Shown: positions 33,511-42,615, numbered from the stretch's first letter. The stretch: DNA of 64,000 nucleotides from Mycolicibacterium iranicum (GCF_001650495.1 NZ_LWCS01000054.1:1-64000), one strand, 5' to 3'. The notes: a model not told the origin generated them from the letters alone. A program made the numbers and translations.

Positions 33511-34197
33511 GTGAGCGATCTGGACGCGGTGTTGTTCGACTTCTCCGGCACCCTGTTCCGGCTCGAGGAGGACGAGAGCTGGTTCGCGGGGATGACGCTC
33601 GACTCCGACGAAAGCCGCGAAGTCGACGGCCATGTCCAAGCCGAACTGATGCGCCGCTTGACCGCACCCACCGGCCGCTCGGTCTCGATGACGCCCGAGG
33701 CGCTGGAAGCCTGGATGAATCGCGACCTCGCGCCGCACCTGCACCGCGAAGCCTATCTGCACGTCCTACGCGAATCCGGTCTGGCGCGTCATCACGCGGA
33801 AGCGTTGTACAGCAAGGTGATCGACCCTGCCTGCTGGACGCCGTACCCCGACACCGCGACGGTGCTCGCCGGTCTGCAGCGTCACGGCGTCAAGACTGCG
33901 GTGGTGTCCAATATCGCGTTCGATCTGCGGCCGGCCTTCGACGGTGTCGGCACCGTAGACGAGTTCGTGTTGTCGTTCGAGGTCGGCGCCGTCAAACCGG
34001 ACCCCGCGATCTTCCAGACGGCGCTCGATCGGGTCGGTGTGCCGGCCGACCGTGCGTTGATGGTCGGCGACAGCGACGAAGCCGACGGCGGCGCCAGAGC
34101 GCTCGGCTGCGCGTTCGCACTCGTCGACCCGCTGCCCACTCCGGACCGTAGGGACGGGCTGGTCACGGCGCTGCGGGCGCACGGGATCCGGTTGTAA
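33511..34197 (+). CDS. HAD-superfamily hydrolase
   Basis: The product has 228 residues. HAD motif I is LFDFSGTLF (first Asp nucleophile; the usual second Asp is replaced by Ser), motif II VVSNIAF, the lysine in VGAVKPDP, and motif IV MVGDSDEADGG. The Ser at the DxD second position is unusual and could reduce phosphatase activity. The cap is C1-type helical. The start is GTG 33511. Its stop codon overlaps the -10 element of the next gene. The substrate is unknown. Confidence 0.88.
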   Translation: MSDLDAVLFDFSGTLFRLEEDESWFAGMTLDSDESREVDGHVQAELMRRLTAPTGRSVSMTPEALEAWMNRDLAPHLHREAYLHVLRESGLARHHAEALYSKVIDPACWTPYPDTATVLAGLQRHGVKTAVVSNIAFDLRPAFDGVGTVDEFVLSFEVGAVKPDPAIFQTALDRVGVPADRALMVGDSDEADGGARALGCAFALVDPLPTPDRRDGLVTALRAHGIRL

Positions 34198-34200
34198 CTT
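34195..34200 (+). promoter_or_regulatory. Leaderless -10 element inside the HAD stop codon
   Basis: TAACTT (TAnnnT) overlaps the HAD TAA stop and ends seven bases before the ATG of the F420-type gene, the geometry of a leaderless mycobacterial promoter. It would give the menB unit its own start. Confidence 0.5.
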
Positions 34201-34207
34201 CGAGACC

Positions 34208-34651
34208 ATGGCAGAGCGGATCCGGCCGCCGTGGTGGCTGAAGTATGTGAACAAGGCGATGATCGCGGTCAACAAGACCGGCCTGCTGAAGGACGGGCCG
34301 GTGGTGCTGACGGTGACGGGCCGCAAGTCCGGCCGGCCCCGTTCGACTCCCATCACACCGTTCGAAGTCGACGGACGGCGCTACGTCGTCGGGGGGTTGC
34401 CGGGCTCGGACTGGGTGCGCAACGCGCAGGTCAACCCCAACGCCGTCCTCGTACGGGGCAAGACCCGCCAACGGGTGCGGATGGTCGAGCTGCCGCTCGA
34501 GGAGGCGCGACCACTGCTACGCCAGTTCCCGATCCTGGTCCCTACCGGTGTGGGCTTCATGAAGAACGCCGGACTGGTGACGGGCCCCAACCCCGACGAG
34601 TTCGAGTCACTGGCCGGGCGCTGCCCCGTGTTCCGCTTCGATACTGTTTGA
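34208..34651 (+). CDS. Deazaflavin (F420)-dependent nitroreductase-family protein
   Basis: The 147-residue protein belongs to the split-barrel Ddn family. Landmarks are GPVVLTVTGRKSGRPRSTPI, which is the family's F420-binding core, then VGGLPGSDWVRNAQVNPNA and LEEARPLLRQFPILV. Ddn relatives reduce quinones, and menaquinone is a known substrate of M. tuberculosis Ddn; placement three bases before menB is therefore suggestive. The reaction of this member is unknown. Confidence 0.88.
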   Translation: MAERIRPPWWLKYVNKAMIAVNKTGLLKDGPVVLTVTGRKSGRPRSTPITPFEVDGRRYVVGGLPGSDWVRNAQVNPNAVLVRGKTRQRVRMVELPLEEARPLLRQFPILVPTGVGFMKNAGLVTGPNPDEFESLAGRCPVFRFDTV

Positions 34652-34654
34652 GGC

Positions 34655-35566
34655 GTGTCCGCCGCCGGGAGCAATCCGTTCGACGCCAGCCTGTGGGAGC
34701 CGGTCGCCGGCTTCGACGACCTGAGCGACATCACCTACCACCGCGCCCTGGACCAGCCGACCGTTCGGGTCGCATTCGACCGGCCCGAAGTGCGCAACGC
34801 GTTTCGCCCGCACACCGTCGACGAGCTGTACCGGGTGATCGACCATGCCCGCATGTCGTCCGACGTCGGAGTGGTGCTGCTGACCGGGAACGGTCCGTCG
34901 CCCAAGGACGGCGGGTGGGCGTTCTGCTCCGGCGGCGACCAGCGCATCCGCGGCCGCAGCGGATACCAGTACGCCTCCGGCGAGACCGCCGAGAGCGTCG
35001 ACCCGGCACGGGCGGGCAGGCTGCACATCCTCGAGGTACAACGCCTGATCCGCTTCATGCCCAAACCGGTCATCTGCCTCGTCAACGGGTGGGCCGCCGG
35101 TGGCGGACACTCCCTGCACGTGGTCTGCGACCTGACACTCGCCTCGCGCGAGCATGCCCGCTTCAAGCAGACAGACGCCGATGTCGGCTCGTTCGACGGC
35201 GGCTACGGGTCGGCGTACCTCGCCCGGCAGGCAGGGCAGAAGTTCGCCCGCGAGATCTTCTTCCTCGGCCGTCCCTACACCGCCGAACAGATGCACGCGA
35301 TGGGTGCGGTCAACGAGGTCGTCGCTCACGCTGACCTCGAAACCGTGGCGTTGCAATGGGCTTCGGAGATCAACGGTAAGTCGCCGCAGGCCATCCGGAT
35401 GCTCAAGTACGCGTTCAACCTGCTCGACGACGGCCTCGTCGGTCAGCAGCTGTTCGCCGGCGAAGCCACGCGGCTGGCCTACATGACCGACGAGGCGGTC
35501 GAGGGTCGCGACGCGTTCCTGGAGAAGCGCGACCCCGACTGGTCACCGTTCCCGCGCTATTTCTAG
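34655..35566 (+). CDS. menB: MenB, 1,4-dihydroxy-2-naphthoyl-CoA synthase
   Basis: MenB cyclises o-succinylbenzoyl-CoA by an intramolecular Claisen reaction. The 303-residue crotonase-fold enzyme has FCSGGDQRIRGRSGYQYASGE, the oxyanion loop VNGWAAGGGHSL, and TDADVGSFDGGYGS with the catalytic Asp region; the C-terminal tail ending FPRYF is typical. The start is GTG 34655, four bases after the previous stop. An inverted repeat directly after the TAG separates it from the opposing araC gene. Confidence 0.96.
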   Translation: MSAAGSNPFDASLWEPVAGFDDLSDITYHRALDQPTVRVAFDRPEVRNAFRPHTVDELYRVIDHARMSSDVGVVLLTGNGPSPKDGGWAFCSGGDQRIRGRSGYQYASGETAESVDPARAGRLHILEVQRLIRFMPKPVICLVNGWAAGGGHSLHVVCDLTLASREHARFKQTDADVGSFDGGYGSAYLARQAGQKFAREIFFLGRPYTAEQMHAMGAVNEVVAHADLETVALQWASEINGKSPQAIRMLKYAFNLLDDGLVGQQLFAGEATRLAYMTDEAVEGRDAFLEKRDPDWSPFPRYF

Positions 35567-35567
35567 G

Positions 35568-35616
35568 GATTTCGGTGTCAGGAGTTGCGCAAAACGTGAC
35601 CGCGCACCCCGAAATC
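35568..35616. repeat. Long-spacer inverted repeat between converging menB and araC
   Basis: GATTTCGG (35568-35575) pairs with CCGAAATC (35609-35616) across 33 bases, with a further GGTG/CACC match if two bases bulge. It begins two bases after the menB stop and overlaps the stop codon of the opposing araC gene. Confidence 0.6.
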
Positions 35617-36571
35617 ACCGCAGGGAGGCGCGGTAGCGCAGCGGCGACACGCCAACCTCACGCTTGAACGCATTGCTGAACGCACTCTCCGACGTGTAAC
35701 CCAGACGAAAGGCCAACGGGCCCACGCGTGTCTCGTTGTCGCGCAACGCATGCTGAGCCAGCTGCATCCGCCACGTGTTGAGGTACGTCAATGGCGGGAC
35801 ACCGGCGACGGAACGGAAACGCTCGGCGAACGACGTACGCGACATCGCTGCTGTACGCGCGAGTTCATCGAGGCGCCAAGGCTTTCCGGGTTCGTCATGC
35901 ATTGCGGTGACTGCCGGACGTAGGCGCTCGTCGGCGAGTAGGCGCAACCAGCCGGGCGGTAGGTCCTCTGCTTGCGCGAGGTAGGCGCGCAGCACTTCCA
36001 GGAGCAGGAGCTGGCCCTGATGTTGGATCGCAAAGGCCGAGCCCACCCTGTTGCCCGTCACCTCGTCGAGTACCCGGTTGAGGATCGCGTGCAGGTTGGA
36101 GGCTTCATCGGCAGAGGCGCGCACATTCCCGACGGGTGGCAGTGCCTGCGCCAGCAGCGCCTCACCGATCGGATTGACGTCGACGTGCCCGCCGATGATG
36201 ACATCGGACGCCCCGCACCCAGCGTCGTCGACCCGCACGAAGTCCTCTCTGGAGGCCTGCGCGTCGAGCTTCACCGGCATCGACAACCCCGGTCCACCTT
36301 CGAGCAGCAGGTGGCTGCGGTGGTTGAGGATTGCGACGTCACCGGGACCCAGCTCGAGGGGGCCGTGGCCGTCGGCGGTCAGCCGCACATGTCCGCACAC
36401 CACCGCGATCATCTTGAGCGGATCTTCGAGCTCGAACGCGCAGTACCAGTCGCCACGCACGGAGAACCCGCCCGAGACCATCCCCCGCACCTGGATGAGG
36501 TCAAAGACGTCCGAGAGCTGGTCTCGCATCATGTCCGTACTATCACGCATGTTTTCCGAACTTTCAACCAT
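35615..36571 (-). CDS. AraC-family regulator with cupin N-terminus
   Basis: The product is 318 residues. The N-terminal cupin (RmlC-like) sensing domain has ADGHGPLELGPGDVAILNH; the C-terminal HTH pair is RLDELARTAAMSRTSFAERFRSVAGVPPLTYLNTWRM and GPLAFRLGYTSESAFSNAFKREVGVSPLRYR. Several ATGs are available (36571, 36550, 36532); the first is reported. It is divergent from the SDR gene with a 34-base gap, so that SDR is the probable target. Confidence 0.9.
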   Translation of the reverse strand: MVESSENMRDSTDMMRDQLSDVFDLIQVRGMVSGGFSVRGDWYCAFELEDPLKMIAVVCGHVRLTADGHGPLELGPGDVAILNHRSHLLLEGGPGLSMPVKLDAQASREDFVRVDDAGCGASDVIIGGHVDVNPIGEALLAQALPPVGNVRASADEASNLHAILNRVLDEVTGNRVGSAFAIQHQGQLLLLEVLRAYLAQAEDLPPGWLRLLADERLRPAVTAMHDEPGKPWRLDELARTAAMSRTSFAERFRSVAGVPPLTYLNTWRMQLAQHALRDNETRVGPLAFRLGYTSESAFSNAFKREVGVSPLRYRASLR

Positions 36572-36605
36572 TCAACGTACGGTCCGGGCGTCGCAGAGTG
36601 GTCTC

Positions 36606-37592
36606 ATGACCAACAAACAGCACCCCATCGGATCCGGATTCACCGCCGCCAACACCACAACGGATGTCCTCGCCGGCATCGATCTGACGGGTCGCAATGC
36701 GATCGTCACCGCCGGACACGTGGGCCTCGGCCTCGAGACGACCCGCGCCTTGTCCCACGCCGGTGCCAACGTCGTGGTCGGCAGCCGTAATCCCGACACC
36801 GCCGCTTCCGCCGTGGCAGGCCTCGACCGTGTGCGGGTCGCGCAGCTCGACCTGATCGATCCCGCATCGATCGAGCGGTTCGTCGCCGGCTACGGCAACA
36901 CCGCGCTGCACATCCTGATCAACAACGCCGGCATCATGGGCGGCGATCTGGTCCGCGATGCGCGCGGGTACGAAGCCCAGTTCGCGACCAACCATCTCGG
37001 CCACTTCCAGCTGACCAGCGGACTCCTGCCTGCGCTGCGGGCCGCCAACGGTGCCCGCGTGGTCGAGGTGTCCTCCTGGGGCCACCACCTGTCCGACATT
37101 CGCTGGGATGACCCGCATTTCGAGACGGACTACGACGGCATCACGGCCTACGGCCAGTCCAAGACGGCCAACGTGCTGTTCGCCGTCGAGCTCGACCGGC
37201 GATGGAGTGGCGACGGCATCCGCGGTTACGCACTGCACCCCGGTGGCATCGTGTCGACGAATCTGGGTTCGGCGTTCACCCTCGAGGACTGGCGGGCGAT
37301 GGGCCTCATCGACGACAACGACCAGCCGATCATCGACCCCGACCGCGACATGAAAACCCCGCAGCAGGGTGCGTCGACGCAGGTGTTCGCCGCGACCAGC
37401 CCGCTGCTTGCCGACATCGGCGGGGTCTACCTCGCCAACAACGACGTGTCGCCGCTGGAGGCCGACGCCACCCCCGTCACCATCGACATGGGTGGCGGCC
37501 CGCTGGAGACCACGCCGGGCGTGACCGGATACGCCGTGAACCCGGAGTCCGCACAGCGTCTCTGGGAGCTCAGCGGGAAACTCACCGCCTAG
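36606..37592 (+). CDS. SDR-family oxidoreductase
   Basis: A 328-residue SDR of the retinol-dehydrogenase/WWOX-like branch. The glycine motif is atypical, TAGHVGLG rather than TGxxxGxG. NNAGIMG and YGQSK supply the central motif and catalytic Tyr/Lys, with the Ser in EVSSWGHH. The divergent AraC gene is the likely regulator. The substrate is unknown. Confidence 0.9.
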   Translation: MTNKQHPIGSGFTAANTTTDVLAGIDLTGRNAIVTAGHVGLGLETTRALSHAGANVVVGSRNPDTAASAVAGLDRVRVAQLDLIDPASIERFVAGYGNTALHILINNAGIMGGDLVRDARGYEAQFATNHLGHFQLTSGLLPALRAANGARVVEVSSWGHHLSDIRWDDPHFETDYDGITAYGQSKTANVLFAVELDRRWSGDGIRGYALHPGGIVSTNLGSAFTLEDWRAMGLIDDNDQPIIDPDRDMKTPQQGASTQVFAATSPLLADIGGVYLANNDVSPLEADATPVTIDMGGGPLETTPGVTGYAVNPESAQRLWELSGKLTA

Positions 37593-37596
37593 CGCC

Positions 37597-37661
37597 TCGC
37601 CGAAACTGCATTCCGTGCGCCGAAAATTGCCCGCAGGCCGCGCGGAATGCAGTTTCGGCGA
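37597..37661. repeat. Large inverted repeat with a 17-bp perfect core
   Basis: CGCCGAAACTGCATTCC (37598-37614) pairs perfectly with 37644-37660; flanking T-A and inner G-C, G-T and GCG/CGC pairs extend the stem to about 23 bp with a 19-base loop. It lies between two SDR genes read in the same direction. It shares GAAAnnnCATTCC with the element at 53.4 kb. Confidence 0.85.
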
Positions 37662-37679
37662 TACCTAGACTCGCTTGTC

Positions 37680-38564
37680 GTGAGCAATAGGAACCCGCTG
37701 CGGCGGCTGGCCGAGCAGGTTGTGCTGACCAGCATGCGACCGCCCATCCTGCCGGAGCTGCTGAACCGCCCCAATCGACAGACCTTCGAGCTCAAAGGCA
37801 AGCGAGTGCTGCTCACGGGCGCCTCGTCGGGCATCGGCGAGGCAGCCGCGGAGAAGCTTGCCCGCCGCGGCGCGACCGTCGTCGCGGTCGCGCGCCGCCA
37901 CGACCTTCTCGACCAACTCGTCACCCGCATCACCGACGCCGGCGGCCGGGCAAGCGCCCACGCCTGCGATCTGTCCGACCTCGATGCCGTCGACGAGCTT
38001 GTCGCGACCGTCGAGAAGGAACTCGGTGGCATCGACATCCTGGTGAACAATGCAGGCCGCTCGATCCGACGACCCCTGGAAGAGTCCCTCGACCGCTGGC
38101 ACGACGTCGAACGCACGATGGTGCTCAACTACTACGGCCCGCTACGACTGATCCGCGGGCTCGCCCCCGGCATGCTCGACCGCCGCGACGGACACATCAT
38201 CAACGTCTCCACCTGGGGCGTGAAGACCGAAAGCCCACCGTTGTTCGGCGTCTACAACGCCTCGAAGGCGGCGCTGTCGTCCATCAGCCGAATCATCGAA
38301 ACCGAATGGGCCGACCGGGGTGTCAACTCGACGACGCTGTATTACCCCTTGGTGAAGACACCCATGATCGCGCCGACGCGGGCGTACGACGGCCTACCCG
38401 GACTATCGGCCGACGAGGCCGCCGGCTGGATCATCACCGCCGCGCGGCACCGGCCCGTCAGCATCGCGCCGCGCATCGCCGTCACCGCACACGCGGTCAA
38501 CAGCATCGCCCCTGGCGCCGTCGACCTGATCATGAAACGTCAACGTATGCAGCCCAAGGACTGA
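37680..38564 (+). CDS. SDR-family oxidoreductase (Rv0547c-like)
   Basis: The product has 294 residues. After a 35-residue N-terminal helix region come the NADP motif TGASSGIG, NNAGRS, the catalytic serine in NVSTWG and YNASK. The C-terminal hydrophobic stretch suggests membrane association. The start is GTG 37680. It is the first of three genes (SDR, acyl-CoA synthetase, glyoxalase) read together. Its M. tuberculosis counterpart by position is Rv0547c. The substrate is unknown; long-chain acyl derivatives are plausible given the adjacent synthetase. Confidence 0.92.
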   Translation: MSNRNPLRRLAEQVVLTSMRPPILPELLNRPNRQTFELKGKRVLLTGASSGIGEAAAEKLARRGATVVAVARRHDLLDQLVTRITDAGGRASAHACDLSDLDAVDELVATVEKELGGIDILVNNAGRSIRRPLEESLDRWHDVERTMVLNYYGPLRLIRGLAPGMLDRRDGHIINVSTWGVKTESPPLFGVYNASKAALSSISRIIETEWADRGVNSTTLYYPLVKTPMIAPTRAYDGLPGLSADEAAGWIITAARHRPVSIAPRIAVTAHAVNSIAPGAVDLIMKRQRMQPKD

Positions 38565-38570
38565 AAAGCC

Positions 38571-40106
38571 TTGTTCCGCAACCTTGCCGACGTCGTGCGC
38601 CGACACGGCCGCGGACGGCCACACGCACCCGCGCTGATCGTCGGCGAGGCGACGATCACCTACGGGGAACTCGACGACCGCTCCAACCGCGCGGCCCAGG
38701 CGTTCGCAACCACCGGGGTGGGAGTCGGCGACAGGGTCGCCTTCGTTGAGCGCAACAGCGTCGAATTCTTCGACGTCACCTTCGCTTTGGCGAAACTGGG
38801 CGCCGTCGGCGTGCCGGTCAACTGGCGGCTCGCTGCGCCCGAGATGCGGCACGTCATCGCCGACTCCGGGGCGTCGGTCGTGGTGGTCGGGCAGGAGTTC
38901 GTCGGGCACCTCGAAGCGATCGAGAGCGAACTGGACGCGACCATCGTCGTCATCGGAAACCACGACCGCTGGCCGGAATTCGATCGCTGGGTCGCCGGAC
39001 ATCCCGCCGTCGACCCCGGCGTCGTCACCGGTCCCGACGATCTGGTGATGTTGATGTACACCTCGGGAACCACCGGACTACCCAAGGGCGTCATGCTCGG
39101 CAACACCAACTTTCTCTGCAAAACCGGCGGCGTCACCGGGCCGTGGAAGTTCGACACGGACTCGGTAAGCCTTGCGGTGATGCCGCTGTTCCACATGGCC
39201 GGCTTCGGATGGGCGCTGGCCGGCCTCTGGGAGGGCGCGCCGACGGTGGTGCTGCGTGAGGTCGACCCGCAGGGAATCCTCGGAGCGATCAGCCGACACG
39301 GCATCACCAACATGCTTCTCGTGCCTGCGGTCATCCAATCCCTGCTCGACACACCAGGTCTCGATGATGTCGACTTCTCAGGACTGCGGGTCATCGTCTA
39401 CGGGGCCTCCCCGATCAGCGACGACGTCCTGGTCCGGGGGATGCGCCGGTTCGGCGCGATCTTCGCCCAGGTCTACGGGATGACCGAGACGACGGGCTCG
39501 ATCACCCAACTCGACGGGACCGACCATGTGCCGCAACGGCTTCGGTCGTGCGGCAAGCCCTACCCTTGGGTGCAGATCGGCATCGTGGACACCAGCGGGG
39601 TGGACACAGCGCCCGGCACCGTCGGCGAAGTGTGGACCAATTCGGACCAGAACATGCTCGGGTACTGGAACAATGCCGACGCGACTGCAGCCGCCCTCAC
39701 CGCGGGCGGCTGGCTCAAGACAGGTGACGCCGGATACGTTGACGCCGAGGGCTACCTGTACCTGCACGACCGACTCAAGGACATGATCGTGTCCGGCGGC
39801 GAGAACGTGTACCCCGCCGAAGTCGAGAACGTCCTGATGACCCACCCGGACGTCGCCGACGTGGCCGTCATCGGTGTACCCGACAGCCGATGGGGCGAGG
39901 CGGTGAAGGCGGTCGTCGTCGCGGCCCGCGGCACCGAACCCAGCGAAGCCGCGCTGATCTCGTTCGCGCGGAACCGGCTCGCCGGGTTCAAGCTGCCGAA
40001 GTCTGTCGACTTCGTCGACGCGCTGCCGCGCAACCCGAGCGGCAAGATCCTTAAACGCGCACTGCGCGAACCGCACTGGGCGGGCAGGGACCGTCATATC
40101 GGCTGA
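38571..40106 (+). CDS. Acyl-CoA synthetase (FadD family)
   Basis: The 511-residue adenylate-forming enzyme has the P-loop YTSGTTGLPKG, A5 QVYGMTE, A7 LKTGDAG, and the C-terminal PRNPSGKILKRAL motif with the catalytic lysine. Translation appears to start at a TTG six bases after the SDR stop, giving MFRNLADVVRRHG. This gene sits between the orthologues of Rv0547c and Rv0546c, where I recall no ligase in M. tuberculosis, so it is an accessory insertion. The sequence is close to the FadD at 21.5 kb in its second half but is not a recent duplicate. Confidence 0.92.
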   Translation: MFRNLADVVRRHGRGRPHAPALIVGEATITYGELDDRSNRAAQAFATTGVGVGDRVAFVERNSVEFFDVTFALAKLGAVGVPVNWRLAAPEMRHVIADSGASVVVVGQEFVGHLEAIESELDATIVVIGNHDRWPEFDRWVAGHPAVDPGVVTGPDDLVMLMYTSGTTGLPKGVMLGNTNFLCKTGGVTGPWKFDTDSVSLAVMPLFHMAGFGWALAGLWEGAPTVVLREVDPQGILGAISRHGITNMLLVPAVIQSLLDTPGLDDVDFSGLRVIVYGASPISDDVLVRGMRRFGAIFAQVYGMTETTGSITQLDGTDHVPQRLRSCGKPYPWVQIGIVDTSGVDTAPGTVGEVWTNSDQNMLGYWNNADATAAALTAGGWLKTGDAGYVDAEGYLYLHDRLKDMIVSGGENVYPAEVENVLMTHPDVADVAVIGVPDSRWGEAVKAVVVAARGTEPSEAALISFARNRLAGFKLPKSVDFVDALPRNPSGKILKRALREPHWAGRDRHIG

Positions 40107-40129
40107 GAAGCGTGGTAGACACATCACCC

Positions 40130-40516
40130 ATGGAGATCCTGGCCAGCCGGGTGCTGTTCCGTCCGAAGGACTACGAGCGGTCGGTAGTGTTCTACCGCGA
40201 CGGCATCGGGCTCGCCATCGCCAGGGAGTACGCCGGCGGCACCGTGTTCTACGCCGGTCAGTCGCTCGTCGAGCTCGCCGGCCACGGCGGCCCGGCGGAC
40301 GCAGCGCCGCCGTTCCCCGGCGCGCTGTGGCTGCAGGTGCGCGACCTCGCCGCTGCCCAGCACACCCTGCGTGAGCGCGGCATCGAGATCGCGCGCGATG
40401 CCCGTCGCGAGCCGTGGGGTCTGCACGAGATGCACGTCGTCGACCCCGACGGCGTCACGCTGATCTTCGTGCAGATACCCGAGGATCACCCACTGCGCCG
40501 CGACACCCGCGGCTAA
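40130..40516 (+). CDS. Glyoxalase/bleomycin-resistance superfamily protein (Rv0546c-like)
   Basis: A 128-residue VOC-fold protein: LFRPKDYERSVVFYRDGIGLAI, GQSLVELAGHGG, and the second half LRERGIEIARDARREPWGLHEMHVVDPDGVTLIFVQ. ATG 40130 gives exactly the length I recall for Rv0546c; an upstream GTG would add six residues. The active-site metal ligands are a subset of glyoxalase I positions, so the reaction is uncertain. It overlaps the opposing DUF3349 gene by four bases. Confidence 0.9.
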   Translation: MEILASRVLFRPKDYERSVVFYRDGIGLAIAREYAGGTVFYAGQSLVELAGHGGPADAAPPFPGALWLQVRDLAAAQHTLRERGIEIARDARREPWGLHEMHVVDPDGVTLIFVQIPEDHPLRRDTRG

Positions 40517-40824
40517 CGGGCGGGAGCCGCCAGCGGCCAGCCCACAGACGCCAGGCGCGCCGCGACCTGATGCATCTCCTCGGGATTGGGCTCCTTGTCG
40601 GTGACCAGGTGGATCGCGGCGCGGATCTCCTCGGGCGTGACAGTGTCGGACTCGCTCCGCTTCAGCACCGTCTGCGCAACCTTGACGACCTCGTCCTCGG
40701 TCAGAGTCCGCATGAGCAGGGCCAGCAGCGCGAAGTAGTCCGTCTGCGGGACGCCGTGCGGGTAGCCCTGATGAAGCCAGCCCAGGATGCTTTCGAAGGC
40801 GTTCGGGGAGTCGTTCTCAGCCAT
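40513..40824 (-). CDS. DUF3349 protein, copy 1 (pitA side)
   Basis: The 103-residue all-helical protein has the DUF3349 pattern: ILGWLHQGYPHGVPQTDYFALLALL, LTEDEVVKVA, and VAARLASVGWPLA near the end. It is a paralogue of the plus-strand gene at 42.6 kb (GYPxGVPxxD, LLALLxRxLTxDEV, RLAxxGWPL). It ends the pitA-membrane protein operon, with 12 bases between genes. DUF3349 proteins are actinobacterial and uncharacterised. Confidence 0.88.
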   Translation of the reverse strand: MAENDSPNAFESILGWLHQGYPHGVPQTDYFALLALLMRTLTEDEVVKVAQTVLKRSESDTVTPEEIRAAIHLVTDKEPNPEEMHQVAARLASVGWPLAAPAR

Positions 40825-40836
40825 GGACGCGTCAGC

Positions 40837-41124
40837 TCACTTCTTGGGGAGGAACGGAAACAGATCGATGCCGAAATGGTGGATGATCGTCCCGCGCGTG
40901 ATCCAGAGAACCGCGGTGAGGATCACCCATCCGACGAACACGAACAGGGCCACGCCGAGGAATTTGATCGCCGGATTCGGGGCGACGGCAGCGCCGCCAT
41001 CGGTCGCGTCGCTACCTGCACCGCGCGAGTACGCGACCAGACCGAGCGCGAAGACCGCGGGCAGGCCGGCGCCGAGAAGCAGGCCGATCCCCAGCACTTT
41101 GAGAATGCTCTCCAGGTACACCAT
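40837..41124 (-). CDS. Small two-helix membrane protein (Rv0544c-like)
   Basis: The protein has 95 residues with two membrane helices (about 5-27 and 50-75) joined by a short polar loop, and a C-terminal amphipathic segment HHFGIDLFPFLPKK. ATG 41124 fits; the longer upstream frame overlaps pitA out of frame. It is in the same order after pitA as Rv0544c. The function is unknown; an accessory role in phosphate transport is inferred from conserved neighbourhood only. Confidence 0.85.
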   Translation of the reverse strand: MVYLESILKVLGIGLLLGAGLPAVFALGLVAYSRGAGSDATDGGAAVAPNPAIKFLGVALFVFVGWVILTAVLWITRGTIIHHFGIDLFPFLPKK

Positions 41125-41146
41125 CTGAATTCCTTGTCTCGTCGGG

Positions 41147-42394
41147 TCAGACCGTGGCGGACGGCTTGGAGGCGACGGTGGCCTCGCGGACATCCGCGGG
41201 CACCACCGAGTTCGTCGAGGCGTCCCAGTCGGCGTTGACGTTGCTGTGGTCGACCTTCTGCTGCTGGGCCCGCCACCACATGTAGCCGGACAGCCCGACC
41301 AGGATGACGAAGATCAGTCCGTCACCTGCCAGCGCCGTACCGGTCACCGACTCGACGCTGTGGGACAGCCAATAGGAGAGCGCACCGACCAGACCGGCAG
41401 CCGGCAGCGTGATCAGCCAGGCGACGGCCATCCGGCCCGCGACGGCCCAGCGCACCTCGGCACCGGGCTTGCCGACACCGCTGCCGAGGATCGAGCCGGT
41501 GGCGACATGGGTGGTCGACAACGCCATGCCGGCGGCGCTGGAACTGAGAATGATTGCGGCCGAGGAGGCTTCGGCGGCGAAGCCCTGGGGCGACTCGATC
41601 TCGACAAGCCCCTTGCCCAGGGTGCGGATGACGCGCCAGCCGCCGAGGTAGGTGCCGAGGCCGATGGCGACAGCGCAGCTGAAGATGATCCAGAAAGGCA
41701 GGCCCTGCTCCTTGACGTCGCCGGTCAGATGGCCGGTGGTGATGAGTGCGAGCGCGATGACACCCATCGTCTTCTGGGCGTCGTTGGTGCCGTGGGACAG
41801 CGCGACCAGGGACGCGGTCGCGATCTGACCCCAGCGGAAGCCTTCACGCCGACGCTTCTCGGCGACCCTCTTGGTGATGGCGTAGACCATCCAGGTGCCG
41901 CAGGCGGCGACCAGGCACGCGATGACGGGGGCGGCGACGGCCGGGATGAGCACCTTCTGGGTGACGCCGGACCAGTTGACGCCCGAGGTGCCCAGTGCAG
42001 CCAGACCCGCACCGATTAGGCCACCGAACAGTGCGTGCGAGGAGCTGGACGGGATGCCGAAGAGCCATGTCAGCAGATTCCACAGGATGCCGCCGATGAG
42101 GCCCGCGAAGATGATCGTCAGACCCATCGACGCGTCGATACCGGGCAGAAGTTCACCGGACTGACTGTCTTGCACCTTGAGTACCGAGGTCGTGACCGTC
42201 ACTGCGACCTCGACGGAGAGGAAGGCCCCGACAAGGTTGAGGACGCCCGCCAACAGAACCGCCGTCTTGGGCTTGAGGGCGCCCGTGGCGATCGACGTCG
42301 CCATCGCGTTCCCGGTGTCGTGGAACCCGTTGGTGAAGTCGAAGGCCAGTGCTGTGGCTATCAGCAGCACGAGGATGATCAGCTCAGCGCTCAT
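41147..42394 (-). CDS. pitA: PitA low-affinity phosphate transporter
   Basis: The 415-residue protein has about 10 membrane helices with the two PiT signatures: FTNGFHDTGNAMATSI near the N-terminus and SHGTNDAQKTMGVIALAL in the second half. PiT carriers symport metal-phosphate complexes with protons. The long central loop and a soluble C-terminal tail are typical of the mycobacterial form. It leads an operon with two small genes on the minus strand. In M. tuberculosis I recall pitA in the same direction as menE; here the unit is inverted, so menE lies divergent. Confidence 0.95.
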   Translation of the reverse strand: MSAELIILVLLIATALAFDFTNGFHDTGNAMATSIATGALKPKTAVLLAGVLNLVGAFLSVEVAVTVTTSVLKVQDSQSGELLPGIDASMGLTIIFAGLIGGILWNLLTWLFGIPSSSSHALFGGLIGAGLAALGTSGVNWSGVTQKVLIPAVAAPVIACLVAACGTWMVYAITKRVAEKRRREGFRWGQIATASLVALSHGTNDAQKTMGVIALALITTGHLTGDVKEQGLPFWIIFSCAVAIGLGTYLGGWRVIRTLGKGLVEIESPQGFAAEASSAAIILSSSAAGMALSTTHVATGSILGSGVGKPGAEVRWAVAGRMAVAWLITLPAAGLVGALSYWLSHSVESVTGTALAGDGLIFVILVGLSGYMWWRAQQQKVDHSNVNADWDASTNSVVPADVREATVASKPSATV

Positions 42395-42489
42395 GGCGAT
42401 TATTCTGCGGCCCGGCTAACAATATTGCCGAGTTTCGCGGAGTTTCAGATTGATGGCGACGTGCCATTTCTCCTGATCAGACGCTGTTG

Positions 42490-42506
42490 TTCATCGAATA
42501 TTCATC
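42490..42506. promoter_or_regulatory. Possible Pho-box direct repeat between pitA and menE units
   Basis: TTCATC occurs twice with an 11-base period (42490-42495, 42501-42506), the spacing used by RegX3/PhoP-type regulators whose boxes contain TTCA(C) repeats. It lies about 95 bases before pitA and 110 before the DUF3349-menE unit. The match is loose, so confidence is low. Confidence 0.3.
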
Positions 42507-42615
42507 CTTTTCGGGTCCAGTGTTAGCCAACTTCAGTTCACAGGAAGCTCCCAGCAACCGCGGCGACTAAAGTCAATGCCTCGGGGCATCCGCCTCTGCT
42601 GTGGGGAGTGAACGC

